Assembly: GCF_017356015.1 (NCBI RefSeq)
Contig: NZ_JAFIQV010000025.1
Span: 1 to 64,000, forward strand
From: Azospirillum sp. SYSU D00513
GTDB taxonomy: Bacteria; Pseudomonadota; Alphaproteobacteria; Azospirillales; Azospirillaceae
Reading direction: 5' to 3'
DNA length: 64,000 nt
Positions 41,984 through 50,301 of the stretch are shown piece after piece. The notes below the pieces were generated by a model. That model was not told where the DNA came from. It searched no databases and was given only the letters and a program-made list of their open reading frames with translations. The translations under genes were made by a program, and so were the position numbers. Numbering within the stretch: position 1 is the first letter of the stretch; each line of letters opens with the position of its first letter.

Positions 41984-43000
41984 TCAGTCGAAGCTGAGCT
42001 GGACCTTGATGGTGCTGGACGGGTCGTTCTCGATCAGGGAGAAGGCCTCGGCCGCGCGGTCGGCCGCGAAGGTCTGGGTGATCATGGCGGAAGGGGCGAG
42101 CTTGCCGCTCTCCAGCCAGCCGATGACCTGCGGCAGCAGGCGCCGGTTGAGACGCGAACCGACCAGCGTCAGTTCCTTCTTCACGATCTCCTGCTGGCTG
42201 ATGTTGCAAGGGGCGGGCGAGAAGCCGAGCAGCCCGATGCGTCCGGCCGGGCTGGCGACCCGGCAGGCCTCCTCCAGCAGGGCCGGCACCCCGGCACCGT
42301 CGATGACGATGGTCGGGCCGAGCCCCTCGTTCTCCGTGCGGACGGTCTCGGGCACCGAGGCCGTCCGCGAGTCGATGGTCACGTCGGCGCCGAAGCCGCG
42401 GGCGCGCTCCAGCCGGGCCTCGTCCAGATCGGCGACGATGCAGCGCGCGCCGTGCAGCTTCGCGACCTGCAGCACGGTCAGCCCGACCGTGCCGGCGCCG
42501 TAGATCAGCACCGTGTCGCCCGCGTCGATGCCCGTGCGCGACAGCACGTTCGCGGCGATGGAGAAGGGCTCCGCCAGTGCCGCGATGGCGAAGGGCAGGT
42601 CCGGATCGACCTTGATGGCGTTGGCCGCGGGAACTGGAACCCGGTTGCGGAATCCGCCGTCGCGGTGGACGCCGAACACTTCCAGATTGGCGCAGACATT
42701 GCTGCGGCCGACGCGGCAGGCGTAGCAGCGCCCGCAGGACACCACCGGATCCACCACGACATGGTCGCCCGGTGCAAGGCCCGTCACGCCGGCGCCGACG
42801 GCCTCCACCTCGCCGCTGAACTCGTGCCCGATGATGCGCGGGTAGACGGCGAAGGGGTTGGAGCCGTGATAGATGTGCAGGTCGGAGCCGCAGATCCCGG
42901 CCCGGTGCACGCGCACCAGCACCTCGCCCGCGGCGGGCTCGACGCCGGATTCCGGCTTCAGGGCCAGCTGGTGCGGTTTTTCGACGGTCAGGGCAACCAA
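41984..43000 (-). CDS. Zinc-dependent alcohol dehydrogenase, possible L-gulonate/L-idonate 5-dehydrogenase
   Basis: 338 residues of the medium-chain family. Catalytic zinc site: GICGSDLHIYHGSNPF and YPRIIGHEFSGEV. A cysteine cluster CGRCYACRVGRSNVC marks the structural zinc. The NAD fold starts at DTVLIYGAGTVGLTVLQVAKL. TTG 43000 is the chosen start, with AGAGG upstream and the normal VALTVEKPHQL N-terminus; no ATG fits. Relatives next to uxuA/uxuB oxidise L-gulonate at C5 to D-fructuronate, which UxuB then reduces. That assignment is from context. Confidence 0.82.
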   Translation of the reverse strand: MVALTVEKPHQLALKPESGVEPAAGEVLVRVHRAGICGSDLHIYHGSNPFAVYPRIIGHEFSGEVEAVGAGVTGLAPGDHVVVDPVVSCGRCYACRVGRSNVCANLEVFGVHRDGGFRNRVPVPAANAIKVDPDLPFAIAALAEPFSIAANVLSRTGIDAGDTVLIYGAGTVGLTVLQVAKLHGARCIVADLDEARLERARGFGADVTIDSRTASVPETVRTENEGLGPTIVIDGAGVPALLEEACRVASPAGRIGLLGFSPAPCNISQQEIVKKELTLVGSRLNRRLLPQVIGWLESGKLAPSAMITQTFAADRAAEAFSLIENDPSSTIKVQLSFD

Positions 43001-43046
43001 GGCGAACCTCTTGCTTCCGATTGAAAGGGGGTTTACGGGCTGCGAA

Positions 43047-44522
43047 TCAGCCCATGGCCTCGACGGTGGCGCGGGCGCCCTGCGCATAGAGGTGGCGGAG
43101 CGCGTCGGTGACCGGGCCGGTGAAGCGTGGGTCGCGTGGCAGATCGTCGCCGAAGACGGCGGACAGGCCGAACAGGGCCGTCGCGAGGCGTTCGGCGTCC
43201 GGGCCGGCCTCGGCGGCCAGTTCGGCGAGACGGGCCGCCATCGGGTCACGCACGTCGATGGGCTGGCCCCGCTCGTCCGTGCCGGTCGCGTAGCGCATCC
43301 AGGCCGCCACCCCCAGCGCAAGCCGGTCGATGGACGCACCCGCGGCCAGCCGCTCGCGGATGGCGCCGAGCAGGCGCTGCGGCAGCTTCTGCGTGCCGTC
43401 CATGGCGATCTGCCAGGTGCGGTGCTTCAGCGCCGGGTTGGAGAAGCGCTCCAGCAGGGCCGCCTTGTAGCCGGTCAGGTCCACGCCGTCGGGCATGGAC
43501 AGGGTCGGCGTCACCTCCTCGTCCATCAGCCGGCCGATCAGCCGGCGGAAGGCCGGGTCGGATACGGTCTGGGACACGGTCTCGTAGCCGGCGAGATAGC
43601 CGAGATAGGCGATGCAGGAGTGGCTGCCGTTCAGCAGCCGCAGCTTCATCAGCTCGAAGGGGCGGACGTCCTCGACCATCTGGGCGCCTTCCAGCTCCCA
43701 GGCCGGGCGGCCGGCGGGGAAGCGGTCCTCGATCACCCACTGGCTGAAGGGCTCGGTCATCACCGGCCAGGCGTCCTCCGCACCCAGCCGCCGGGCGACC
43801 GAGGCGCGGTCCTCGTCGGTGGTCGCCGGCACGATGCGGTCCACCATGCTGCTCGGGCAGGCGACGTTCTCCTCGATCCAGCGGCCGAGCTCCGGGTCGC
43901 GCAGCTCGGCGAAGCGGCGCAGGATGCCCGCCGCCACCTCGCCGTTGGTCGGCAGGTTGTCGCAGGACAGCACGGTGAAGGCCGGGATGCCGGCCCGGCG
44001 GCGGCGGTCCAGCGCCTCCACCAGGAAGCCCGGCAGGGTCTGCGGCCGGTCCGGGTTGGCGAGGTCGTGGAGGATGCCCGGATGGGATTCGTTCAGGGCG
44101 CCGGTCGCCGGCTCGTGGCAGTAGCCCTTCTCCGTGACCGTGACCGTGACGATGCGGACCGTGGGGCGCGTCAGCCGCTCCAGCACGGCGGCCGGGTCCT
44201 CGGGCGCCACCAGCGATTCGATGACCGAGCCGACGACCCGCAGCCGCTCGCCGCCTGCGTCGCGGACGGCGACCGTGTAGAGGCCGTCCTGCGGCGCCAG
44301 GGCGTCCCGGGTCTCCGGGCTGCGCAGGGACACGCCGCAGATGCCCCATGGTCCCGCCTCGCGGTTCATCGCGTCCTCGGTGTAGACCGCCTGGTGCGCC
44401 CGGTGGAAGGCGCCCAGCCCGATATGGACGATGCCGGTTTCGAGGGTCTTGCGGTCGTAGCGCGGCACCGTCACGTCGGGCGGCAGCGAGGACAGCGTGT
44501 CGAGGGTCAGGCGGGGGCTCAT
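43047..44522 (-). CDS. uxuB: D-mannonate oxidoreductase (fructuronate reductase), mannitol dehydrogenase family
   Basis: 491 residues of the long-chain mannitol dehydrogenase family: TGIVHIGLGAFHRAHQAVYTEDAMN (NAD-binding start), TVTEKGYC, FTVLSCDNLPTNG, FSQWVIEDRFPAGRPAWE, RPFELMKLRLLNGSHSCIAYLGYLAG (catalytic KLRLLNGSHS with Lys, Asn and His), and HRTWQIAMDGTQKLPQRLL. It interconverts D-fructuronate and D-mannonate. It precedes the zinc dehydrogenase and follows the first TRAP set by 16 bp. Other MDH-family members act on polyols, but uxuA in the same operon supports UxuB. Confidence 0.9.
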   Translation of the reverse strand: MSPRLTLDTLSSLPPDVTVPRYDRKTLETGIVHIGLGAFHRAHQAVYTEDAMNREAGPWGICGVSLRSPETRDALAPQDGLYTVAVRDAGGERLRVVGSVIESLVAPEDPAAVLERLTRPTVRIVTVTVTEKGYCHEPATGALNESHPGILHDLANPDRPQTLPGFLVEALDRRRRAGIPAFTVLSCDNLPTNGEVAAGILRRFAELRDPELGRWIEENVACPSSMVDRIVPATTDEDRASVARRLGAEDAWPVMTEPFSQWVIEDRFPAGRPAWELEGAQMVEDVRPFELMKLRLLNGSHSCIAYLGYLAGYETVSQTVSDPAFRRLIGRLMDEEVTPTLSMPDGVDLTGYKAALLERFSNPALKHRTWQIAMDGTQKLPQRLLGAIRERLAAGASIDRLALGVAAWMRYATGTDERGQPIDVRDPMAARLAELAAEAGPDAERLATALFGLSAVFGDDLPRDPRFTGPVTDALRHLYAQGARATVEAMG

Positions 44523-44538
44523 GGGGCGGAGGCCTCTC

Positions 44539-45816
44539 TCACATCAGGGCGTTGGGCAGGAACAGCACGAGGCCGGGCCACAAGGCGAGGATCACGACCA
44601 GCACCAGCACCGCGGCGATGAAGGGGATGGATTCGACGATGTATTCCTCGATCGGGCAGTCCAGCAGGCTGCACACGGTGTACATAGCAACACCGACGGG
44701 CGGCGTCATGGAGCCCAGCGTGACGATGGTCATCATCAGGATGCCGAAATGCACGGGATCGACGCCGAGCGGCGTGATGATCGGCAGGAAGATCGGCGTC
44801 AGCAGCAGGACCAGCACCGTGCTCTCGATGAACAGCCCGGCGACGAACAGGAAGAGCAGCACCAGCGCCATCACCAGCAGCGGCTCGCGCGTCAGCTCGG
44901 TCATGGCGGCGGCGATGGACTGCGGCGCCTGCTCGAAGATGATGGCGTAGCCGACCATGCCGGAGAAGAGGATGATCAGCATGATGAGCCCTGTGTCGAC
45001 CACCGCCTCCTTCAGCGAATCGACGACGCCCTGCCAGGTCAGCTCCCGGTGCAGCAGGATGCCCACCACGACCGCGTAGACGGCGGCGAAGGCGCCGACC
45101 TCGGACGGGGTGAAGAGGCCGCCTCGGATGGCGAAGAGCAGCGCCACCGGGAAGAGCAGCGCCCATTTGGCGTCGGCGACCGCGCGCCAGACCTCCGCAC
45201 CCGTCGGGCGGCGGGCCATTTCCGGCCGGTAGTTGCGGCGGCGCGCGATGATCCACACCGTCAGCATCAGGATCCCCATCATCAGCAGGCCGGGGATCAC
45301 GCCCGCCAGGAAGAGCCGCCCGATGGAAACGTTGCCGACGAAGCCGTAGAGGATCAGCCCCAGGCTGGGCGGGATGGTCGCGGTGATCAGCGAGCTGACG
45401 GCGATGGTCGCCGAGGTGAAACCTTTGGAATAGCCGCGCGCGATCAGGCCGGGACCCAGCACGCGGGCCTCCATCGCGGCATCGGCCACGGCCGAGCCGG
45501 ACACGCCGCCCATCAGGGTGGACAGCACGATGCAGACCTGCGCCAGCCCGCCGGACATCCAGGAGACCAGCGTGTTGGAGCAGGCGATCAGCCGGCTGGT
45601 GATGCCCGTGCGGTTCATCAGGTGGCCGGCCAGCACGAAGAAGGGCACGGCCAGAAGCGGGAAGCTCTGCGACGCCGTGGCGACCTGCTGCACGCCGATG
45701 GACATCGGCATGAACTCGCTGGTGGCGAAGAAGCTGAAGCCGGCGATGCCGATGGCGAAGGCGATCGGCACGCCGAGCGCCATCAGGACGAAGAAGGAGA
45801 CGGCGAGCAGCGTCAT
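44539..45816 (-). CDS. dctM: TRAP transporter large permease (DctM), first set
   Basis: 425 residues with about 12 hydrophobic helices. Motifs LLAVPFFVLAGHLMNRTGI, LMGGVSGSAVADAAMEARVLGPGLIARGYSKGFTSATIAVSSLITATIPPSLGLILYG and LGSMTPPVGVAMYTVCSLLDCPIEEY identify DctM. It is equal in length to, but different in sequence from, the copy at 39030-40307, so the operon has two distinct transporters. Start overlaps the dctQ stop. Confidence 0.95.
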   Translation of the reverse strand: MTLLAVSFFVLMALGVPIAFAIGIAGFSFFATSEFMPMSIGVQQVATASQSFPLLAVPFFVLAGHLMNRTGITSRLIACSNTLVSWMSGGLAQVCIVLSTLMGGVSGSAVADAAMEARVLGPGLIARGYSKGFTSATIAVSSLITATIPPSLGLILYGFVGNVSIGRLFLAGVIPGLLMMGILMLTVWIIARRRNYRPEMARRPTGAEVWRAVADAKWALLFPVALLFAIRGGLFTPSEVGAFAAVYAVVVGILLHRELTWQGVVDSLKEAVVDTGLIMLIILFSGMVGYAIIFEQAPQSIAAAMTELTREPLLVMALVLLFLFVAGLFIESTVLVLLLTPIFLPIITPLGVDPVHFGILMMTIVTLGSMTPPVGVAMYTVCSLLDCPIEEYIVESIPFIAAVLVLVVILALWPGLVLFLPNALM

Positions 45817-46349
45817 GGGACGACCTCTTCGATTCCGTTGGGCTCGATGCCGGCGGCGGGGGCCTCGGCCGGGGCGAACACGGGTTGCGGGCGGCTGCCC
45901 AGGTGGCGCAGCGTCTGGAGCATCTGGCCCAACAGGGTGAAGGCGAGCAGCAGGCAGCCGACCGGAACCGCGGCGGTGACGAAGCCGTAGCTGATGCCGC
46001 TGTCGCCGAACTGCCGTTCGATGTTCAGCATGGTGAGCTGATAGCCCAGCACCGTCATGCTCAGCAAGAAGCCCAGCACCAGCGCGCCGAGCGCCAGTTC
46101 CACCACCGCGCGCAGCCGCGGCGGCAGGCGCTTTGCGAGATAGTCGATGCCGATGTGGGCGCGGTTGCCCATCGCCAGGTCGGCGCCGAGGAAGCTGGCC
46201 CAGACGAACAGGAGCTGCGCCACGTCCACCGACCAGACCAGCGGATGGCCGAACCAGCGCATGACGCCGGCCACGAAGACGAGAAGCACGATGATGGCGA
46301 GCAGAAGCATGGCGATCGCCGCTTCCGCCTTGCGGAACAAGGACGTCAT
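45813..46349 (-). CDS. dctQ: TRAP transporter small permease (DctQ), first set
   Basis: 178 residues with four membrane segments (AIAMLLLAIIVLLVFVAGVMRWF; WSVDVAQLLFVWASFLGADLAMG; VVELALGALVLGFLLSMTVLGYQL; AAVPVGCLLLAFTLLGQML). VDVAQLLFVWASFLGADLAMGNRAHIGIDYL is the DctQ core. It forms the membrane complex with the DctM at 44539-45816. Confidence 0.92.
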   Translation of the reverse strand: MTSLFRKAEAAIAMLLLAIIVLLVFVAGVMRWFGHPLVWSVDVAQLLFVWASFLGADLAMGNRAHIGIDYLAKRLPPRLRAVVELALGALVLGFLLSMTVLGYQLTMLNIERQFGDSGISYGFVTAAVPVGCLLLAFTLLGQMLQTLRHLGSRPQPVFAPAEAPAAGIEPNGIEEVVP

Positions 46350-46381
46350 GACGTCGGTCCTTCGATGGGTCGGTGGACGCG

Positions 46382-46404
46382 CCGGACGGCGGGACGCCGT
46401 CCGG
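46382..46404 (-). repeat. Hairpin between dctP and dctQ (first TRAP set)
   Basis: ccggacggcg (46382-46391) and cgccgtccgg (46395-46404) form a perfect 10-bp stem with a gga loop. It occupies the same place as the terminator in the second TRAP set but lacks a T-tract, so it may act by stabilising the dctP mRNA end. Confidence 0.5.
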
Positions 46405-46447
46405 TCCTCAGGTCATCGGGTCATCAGACCATCCGGTCTGCCGGCCA

Positions 46448-47431
46448 TCAGTTCTTCAGGATCGCCTCGACCTGCTTGTGCAGGTCGGCGTAGCCGAGCT
46501 TTTCGTAGACCGGCTGGGTCGCCTGACGGAACGGGGTCACGTCGATCTCGCTGATCGTCATGCCCTTCTCGGTCATCATCTTCTCGAACTCGGCGAGCGA
46601 AGCCTCGGTGGCGCGCGACGCGTTGTCGCCGGCCTTCAGCGATTCCTCGCGCAGGACGGTCTGGTACTCCGCCGGCAGCCGGTCGAACCAGGCGGCGCTG
46701 GTGACGAGGCCGGTGATCAGGTTGATGTGGCCGGTCTTGGTGATGTGCTTGGTCACCTCGTAGAGGCGCGAGCCGTAGCTGGCGGGGTGCTGCGCCTCGA
46801 CCCCGTCGATCACCTGCTGCTGGAGCCCGGTGTAGACCTCCGACCAGCCCATCGGCGTGGGCGTGGCGCCCATGGAGCGGATCGTCTCCATCCAGACCGG
46901 CGCGCCCGGCGTGCGCATGCGGATGCCGGAGAGGTCGGCCGGACCCTTGACCGGCTTGTTCGTCAGCAGGTGGCGGTCGCCCTGCCACCAGTTGAAGGAC
47001 AGGATCTGGTGGCCGGAGGCCTTGCGCAGCTTTCCGGCCCACTCGTCGAACATGGGCGAGGTCACGACCTTGCGGATGCCCTCATAGCCCTGCGCCAGAT
47101 AGGGGGCGCCGAGCACGCCGAACTCCTTCACGAAGACGGCGAGACGGCCGCCGTCCACCACCACGGCGACACCGGCGCCGGCGCGCGCCTGCTCCAGCAC
47201 GTCCTCGTCCTTGCCGAGCTGCGAGCCGGGGAAGAGGCGGACCGCCAGCTTGCCGTTGGTGCGCTTCTCGACGTTCTGCTTGAACTCCTCCAGCCCCTTG
47301 TAGAGCGGGTCCTGGGTCGCGAGTGCGGTGTTGACGCTCAGCGTGTAGTCGGCGGCGAAAACGGTTCCGGCCAGGCTGGCCAGGGCGAGGCCGAGCGCGG
47401 CGGCGCGCCGGGTGCGGGCAATGAAGCTCAT
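46448..47431 (-). CDS. dctP: TRAP transporter substrate-binding protein (DctP), first set
   Basis: 327 residues with a Sec signal (MSFIARTRRAAALGLALASLAGTVFA). The DctP fold follows: YTLSVNTALATQDPLYKGLEEFKQNVEKRTNGKLAVRLFPGSQLGKDEDVLEQARAG, then IRMRTPGAPVWMETIRSMGATPTPMGWSEVYTGLQQQVIDGVEAQ. GGGAGG lies before the ATG at 47431. It is the first gene of the nine-gene operon and is divergent from the GntR regulator across a region with palindromic sites. It uses Sec export whereas the second TRAP binding protein uses Tat. Confidence 0.93.
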   Translation of the reverse strand: MSFIARTRRAAALGLALASLAGTVFAADYTLSVNTALATQDPLYKGLEEFKQNVEKRTNGKLAVRLFPGSQLGKDEDVLEQARAGAGVAVVVDGGRLAVFVKEFGVLGAPYLAQGYEGIRKVVTSPMFDEWAGKLRKASGHQILSFNWWQGDRHLLTNKPVKGPADLSGIRMRTPGAPVWMETIRSMGATPTPMGWSEVYTGLQQQVIDGVEAQHPASYGSRLYEVTKHITKTGHINLITGLVTSAAWFDRLPAEYQTVLREESLKAGDNASRATEASLAEFEKMMTEKGMTISEIDVTPFRQATQPVYEKLGYADLHKQVEAILKN

Positions 47432-47483
47432 CCTGTTTCCCTCCCTTGGGGGCCGCGTGGCGGTCCCAGGCATTCTTTGTGCG

Positions 47484-47542
47484 ATACTGGTATGGTAGTA
47501 TGTGAGGATGCTCTTGGCAATGACCTTCCGTCATGCGCATGA
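47484..47542. promoter_or_regulatory. Candidate operators of the sugar-acid operon
   Basis: Two palindromes lie between divergent dctP and the GntR gene. One is atact-ggtatggt-agtat (47484-47501), which also contains a TGGTAT half-site like those of UxuR/ExuR-type FCD regulators. The other is the perfect 12-bp palindrome tcatgcgcatga (47531-47542). Either could be bound by the adjacent regulator. Confidence 0.45.
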
Positions 47543-47594
47543 TGGGAGGCAGGGATCATTCCCCGGTGGACAGAGGGAGCGCGAAGGAACAGCG

Positions 47595-48326
47595 ATGCTC
47601 AGCAGGATCGAACCGAACTCGGCGGAGCCGGTGTCGCGGCGCGTGTTCCGGGAACTGCGCCAGGCCATCGTCACGATGCAATTCAGCCCAGGCCGGCCCC
47701 TGTCCGAGCAGGAGGTCGCCACCCAGCTCGGCGTCAGCCGCCAGCCGGTGCGCGAGGCCTTCATCAAGCTGAGCGAATCCGGCCTGGTGACGATCCGCCC
47801 GCAGCGCGGCACCTTCGTCGTGAAGATCTCCGCCAAGCAGGTGATCGACGCCCGGTTCGTGCGCGAGGCGGTCGAGCTGGCGGTGGTGCGCAAGGCCGGG
47901 GCGGAGATGCCGGCGCGCGTCATCGGCGAGCTGCGCGCCAATCTGGACGCGCAACGGGCCGCCGCCGACGAACGGGAGCCGGAACGCTTCCTGGAGCTGG
48001 ACGAGGCCTTCCACCGGGCCATCGCGCTGGGGGTGGAATGCGACTATGCTTGGCGTGTGGTCGAGGAGACCAAGGCGCAGATGGACCGCGTTCGCTACCT
48101 CAGCCTGCCGCAGGCGACGCCGGTGGACCGGCTGATCGCCCAGCACGAGGCCATCCTGGACGGCATCGAGGCGCGCGACCCGGACCGGGCGGAGGCCGCC
48201 ATGCGGCTGCACCTGCGGGAGATCCTGACCTCCCTGCCCGAGCTGGAACGGCGCTTCCCCGACCTGTTCGACAGCGAACCCGCCGCGCGCAGCACCGCCG
48301 GCCAGACCGCCGACACCGTCGCCTGA
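47595..48326 (+). CDS. GntR/FCD-family regulator of the sugar-acid operon
   Basis: 243 residues. The winged helix is SRRVFRELRQAIVTMQFSPGRPLSEQEVATQLGVSRQPVREAFIKLSESGLVTIRPQRGTFVVKIS (about 14-78). The C-terminal FCD ligand domain contains FLELDEAFHRAIALG, IAQHEAILDGIEARDPDRAEAAMRLHLREI, with the D/H/H metal-site residues of FadR-type domains. GAAGGA precedes ATG 47595. Its divergent placement argues for UxuR/ExuR-like control by a sugar acid; many such proteins repress without ligand. Confidence 0.9.
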   Translation: MLSRIEPNSAEPVSRRVFRELRQAIVTMQFSPGRPLSEQEVATQLGVSRQPVREAFIKLSESGLVTIRPQRGTFVVKISAKQVIDARFVREAVELAVVRKAGAEMPARVIGELRANLDAQRAAADEREPERFLELDEAFHRAIALGVECDYAWRVVEETKAQMDRVRYLSLPQATPVDRLIAQHEAILDGIEARDPDRAEAAMRLHLREILTSLPELERRFPDLFDSEPAARSTAGQTADTVA

Positions 48327-48342
48327 CCGACGGGGCCGCGCG

Positions 48343-48759
48343 TCAGGCGGCCGTTTCCCCCGTGCAATCCTCCGTGCAGAGGGCCTGCGCCGCCAGTTCC
48401 AGCGCCCGGTGCAGGTCGTCGTTGCCGAACGGTTTCCGCACGATGTTCAAAGGCCCGGCCCGCAAGGCCCGGTCCAGCGTCTCGCCCTGGAGATTGCCGC
48501 TGACGAAGATCGACAGGATGCCCCAGCGCTCCCGCAGGGCGTGCGCCAGATCGATCCCGTCCGACTGATGAGCGAGCCGGATGTCCAGCAGCGCAAAGTC
48601 CGGCCGGCGCCCGGCCGCGAGAAGCGACAGTGCCTCCCCCACCCCTGCGGCCTCGATGACGGCGTGGCCGTGCTCTTTCAGCGCTTGGACGATGCTGGCG
48701 CGGATGATCGCCTCGTCCTCGGCCACAAGGACCGTGAACCGTTCGGGGTGGATGCTCAT
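48343..48759 (-). CDS. Single-domain response regulator
   Basis: 138 residues from MSIHPERFTVLVAEDEAIIRASIVQAL. Acidic pocket AEDEA, phospho-acceptor Asp in FALLDIRLAHQSDGIDLA, VSGN (Ser at the switch Thr position) and RKPFG (conserved Lys) are all present. There is no output domain, so it acts as a phosphotransfer or protein-interaction partner. The longer frame to 48879 overlaps the next regulator; ATG 48759 gives the standard N-terminus. A second single-domain regulator lies just upstream on the same strand. Confidence 0.88.
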   Translation of the reverse strand: MSIHPERFTVLVAEDEAIIRASIVQALKEHGHAVIEAAGVGEALSLLAAGRRPDFALLDIRLAHQSDGIDLAHALRERWGILSIFVSGNLQGETLDRALRAGPLNIVRKPFGNDDLHRALELAAQALCTEDCTGETAA

Positions 48760-48868
48760 GCCCGCTGTCTCGTCCAGGGTATCGTAAGATTCGGGAGGGG
48801 TCGGGAGGGTCGCGGGCCTCCTATAGCATTGGTCGGCAGTCGAAACCACATCGACTTCCGTCGGGGTT

Positions 48869-49246
48869 TCAGACGGCATGCCTCCGGCCGATAAGCGCGT
48901 CCGCGACCGCGTCCAGAAGCGTCTGGAACGACACGGGCTTCATCAGCAGGGTGGTCGGAGCCTTGGCGGCATCCAGATTGACGGAGTCCGGCCGGGTGTG
49001 CCCGCTCGCCACGATGACGGGGAGGTCGGGCGCGATCTCCCGTATCCGGCTGATCAGCCCGAAACCATCCAGCCGGGGCATGCGCACGTCCGTCAGCAAC
49101 AGGTCTGCCGGATCGGCACGAAACGCCTCGATCGCCTCCAGCCCATCCTGGGCCAGCGTCACCCGATAACCGGCGTCCTGGAGGAAACATTCGAAGCCCA
49201 TGGCGACCAGGGCCTCGTCCTCAGCCACGATGATATGCTTGCTCAC
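48869..49246 (-). CDS. Single-domain response regulator
   Basis: 125 residues starting at GTG 49246 (SKHIIVAEDEALVAMGFECFLQDAGYRVTLAQDGLEAIEAF). Receiver residues: EDE, LLLTDVRMPRLDG (acceptor Asp), VASGHT and LLMKPVS (Lys). There is no output domain. It precedes the other single-domain regulator by 109 bp on the same strand; the pair may serve the hybrid kinase at 51767-53404 or kinases elsewhere. Confidence 0.87.
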   Translation of the reverse strand: MSKHIIVAEDEALVAMGFECFLQDAGYRVTLAQDGLEAIEAFRADPADLLLTDVRMPRLDGFGLISRIREIAPDLPVIVASGHTRPDSVNLDAAKAPTTLLMKPVSFQTLLDAVADALIGRRHAV

Positions 49247-49410
49247 TGCCCCAAGGGCCTTCCTTGCCCGATTCGACGCAGAGAAAACTGCCTCAGGGTC
49301 CAATATCGGTCGAAGGCAACAAAGGAGCAATTCCGACCTTCGGCGTTAGCACGTTCGGCAGCGGGGCTAGGCGGGTTGCGGTGGGCCAGCACTGAATCCC
49401 TGGTGAAAGC

Positions 49411-49905
49411 TCAGACGATTTCGGCAACAGGAATCCGGGTGCCCGGCTGGACCGCCGACGCCTTGTTCCGGTGCCCCGCCTCGCCCTCGGTGAGATGCTG
49501 GAAAGACGGCTCGACGCCGTCCTGCACCCAGCGGAAGGCCTGCTGGATCAGGTCCGGGTCGCCGTCCGGGACGACGAGGATGCGGTGCCGTTCGGCGATG
49601 CCCGCGTCGCGGAGCGCTGCGGCGTAGACGGCGGCGGCGCGTCCGTCCGCGTGGATCGATGCGGTCCGCTCCGCGCCGCACTGGCGGGCCAGATGCATGT
49701 ACCAGACGATGCTGTCGCGTGGCGTCGAGGCGATGTCCACCGTCCGGATGTCGGACAGCGCTCCCCAGCCCGGTCCCTTGTGGGCCAGCGTGGCGCAGGC
49801 GGCCTCGAACAGCGCGTTGAATTCCTCCGCTTCACGCGCGCTCAGAGGCGGCCTCACCTCCAGGTGCAAACCCCAGGGTCGAATGGCGACAAGGAAAGGT
49901 CCCAT
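49411..49905 (-). CDS. Hypothetical protein, possibly STAS/SpoIIAA-like fold
   Basis: 164 residues from MGPFLVAIRPWGLHLEVRPPLSAREAEEFNALFEAACATLAHKGPGWGALSDIRTVDIASTPRDSIVWYMHLARQCGAERTASI. I do not recognise the family. The alternating strands and helices, with a strand-Asp-rich turn (LSDIRTVDI) in the middle, suggest a small alpha/beta fold such as SpoIIAA-like or STAS domains. No signal peptide or membrane segment. It stands alone, 164 bp upstream of the response regulators on the same strand. A longer frame to 50079 reads into low-quality, non-coding-looking sequence, so ATG 49905 is preferred. Confidence 0.65.
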   Translation of the reverse strand: MGPFLVAIRPWGLHLEVRPPLSAREAEEFNALFEAACATLAHKGPGWGALSDIRTVDIASTPRDSIVWYMHLARQCGAERTASIHADGRAAAVYAAALRDAGIAERHRILVVPDGDPDLIQQAFRWVQDGVEPSFQHLTEGEAGHRNKASAVQPGTRIPVAEIV

Positions 49906-50125
49906 GATTGCCTGCTTGGAATGCGAATGCACACAATTCTCAGGTCGGCAGCCACTTTCCGCAACTATGAAAAAGGTCGAAACGGCGTGTGAATACCTCG
50001 TACATCTTGCCTGCGTCAGAGACCGGTAGCGGCATCTCAGCCTTTCTTTGCAGGCAACAGTAGCATTTCCTGGGCACATTTTCTCTGAACTCCGCGTTGC
50101 ATGGCTGTAGCCAGCGCCGCCTCAT

Positions 50126-50161
50126 CGTTCCGGGAACGCATGGCGGAACGGAATTCCGTTC
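50126..50161. promoter_or_regulatory. Two adjacent palindromes upstream of hemH
   Basis: cgttcc-g-ggaacg (50126-50138) and gaacggaattccgttc (50146-50161, a perfect 16-bp palindrome) share the half-site GGAACG. They lie in the 396-bp gap between the hypothetical gene and ferrochelatase, about 140 bp before hemH. The rest of that gap (49906-50301) shows no gene. A regulator dimer pair could bind here; identity unknown. Confidence 0.45.
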
Positions 50162-50301
50162 TGGCGAGCGCAAAGGCAAGCCATCTCGAATGTTACAATA
50201 TTCATAGCTCTGCCCTATCGCCATCATCGCCGCTGCCGATTTCCCAATTCCCGCGCCACCTGCTAGGATCGCCGCCCCGTTGAACGAGGCATCGCGAGTC
50301 C

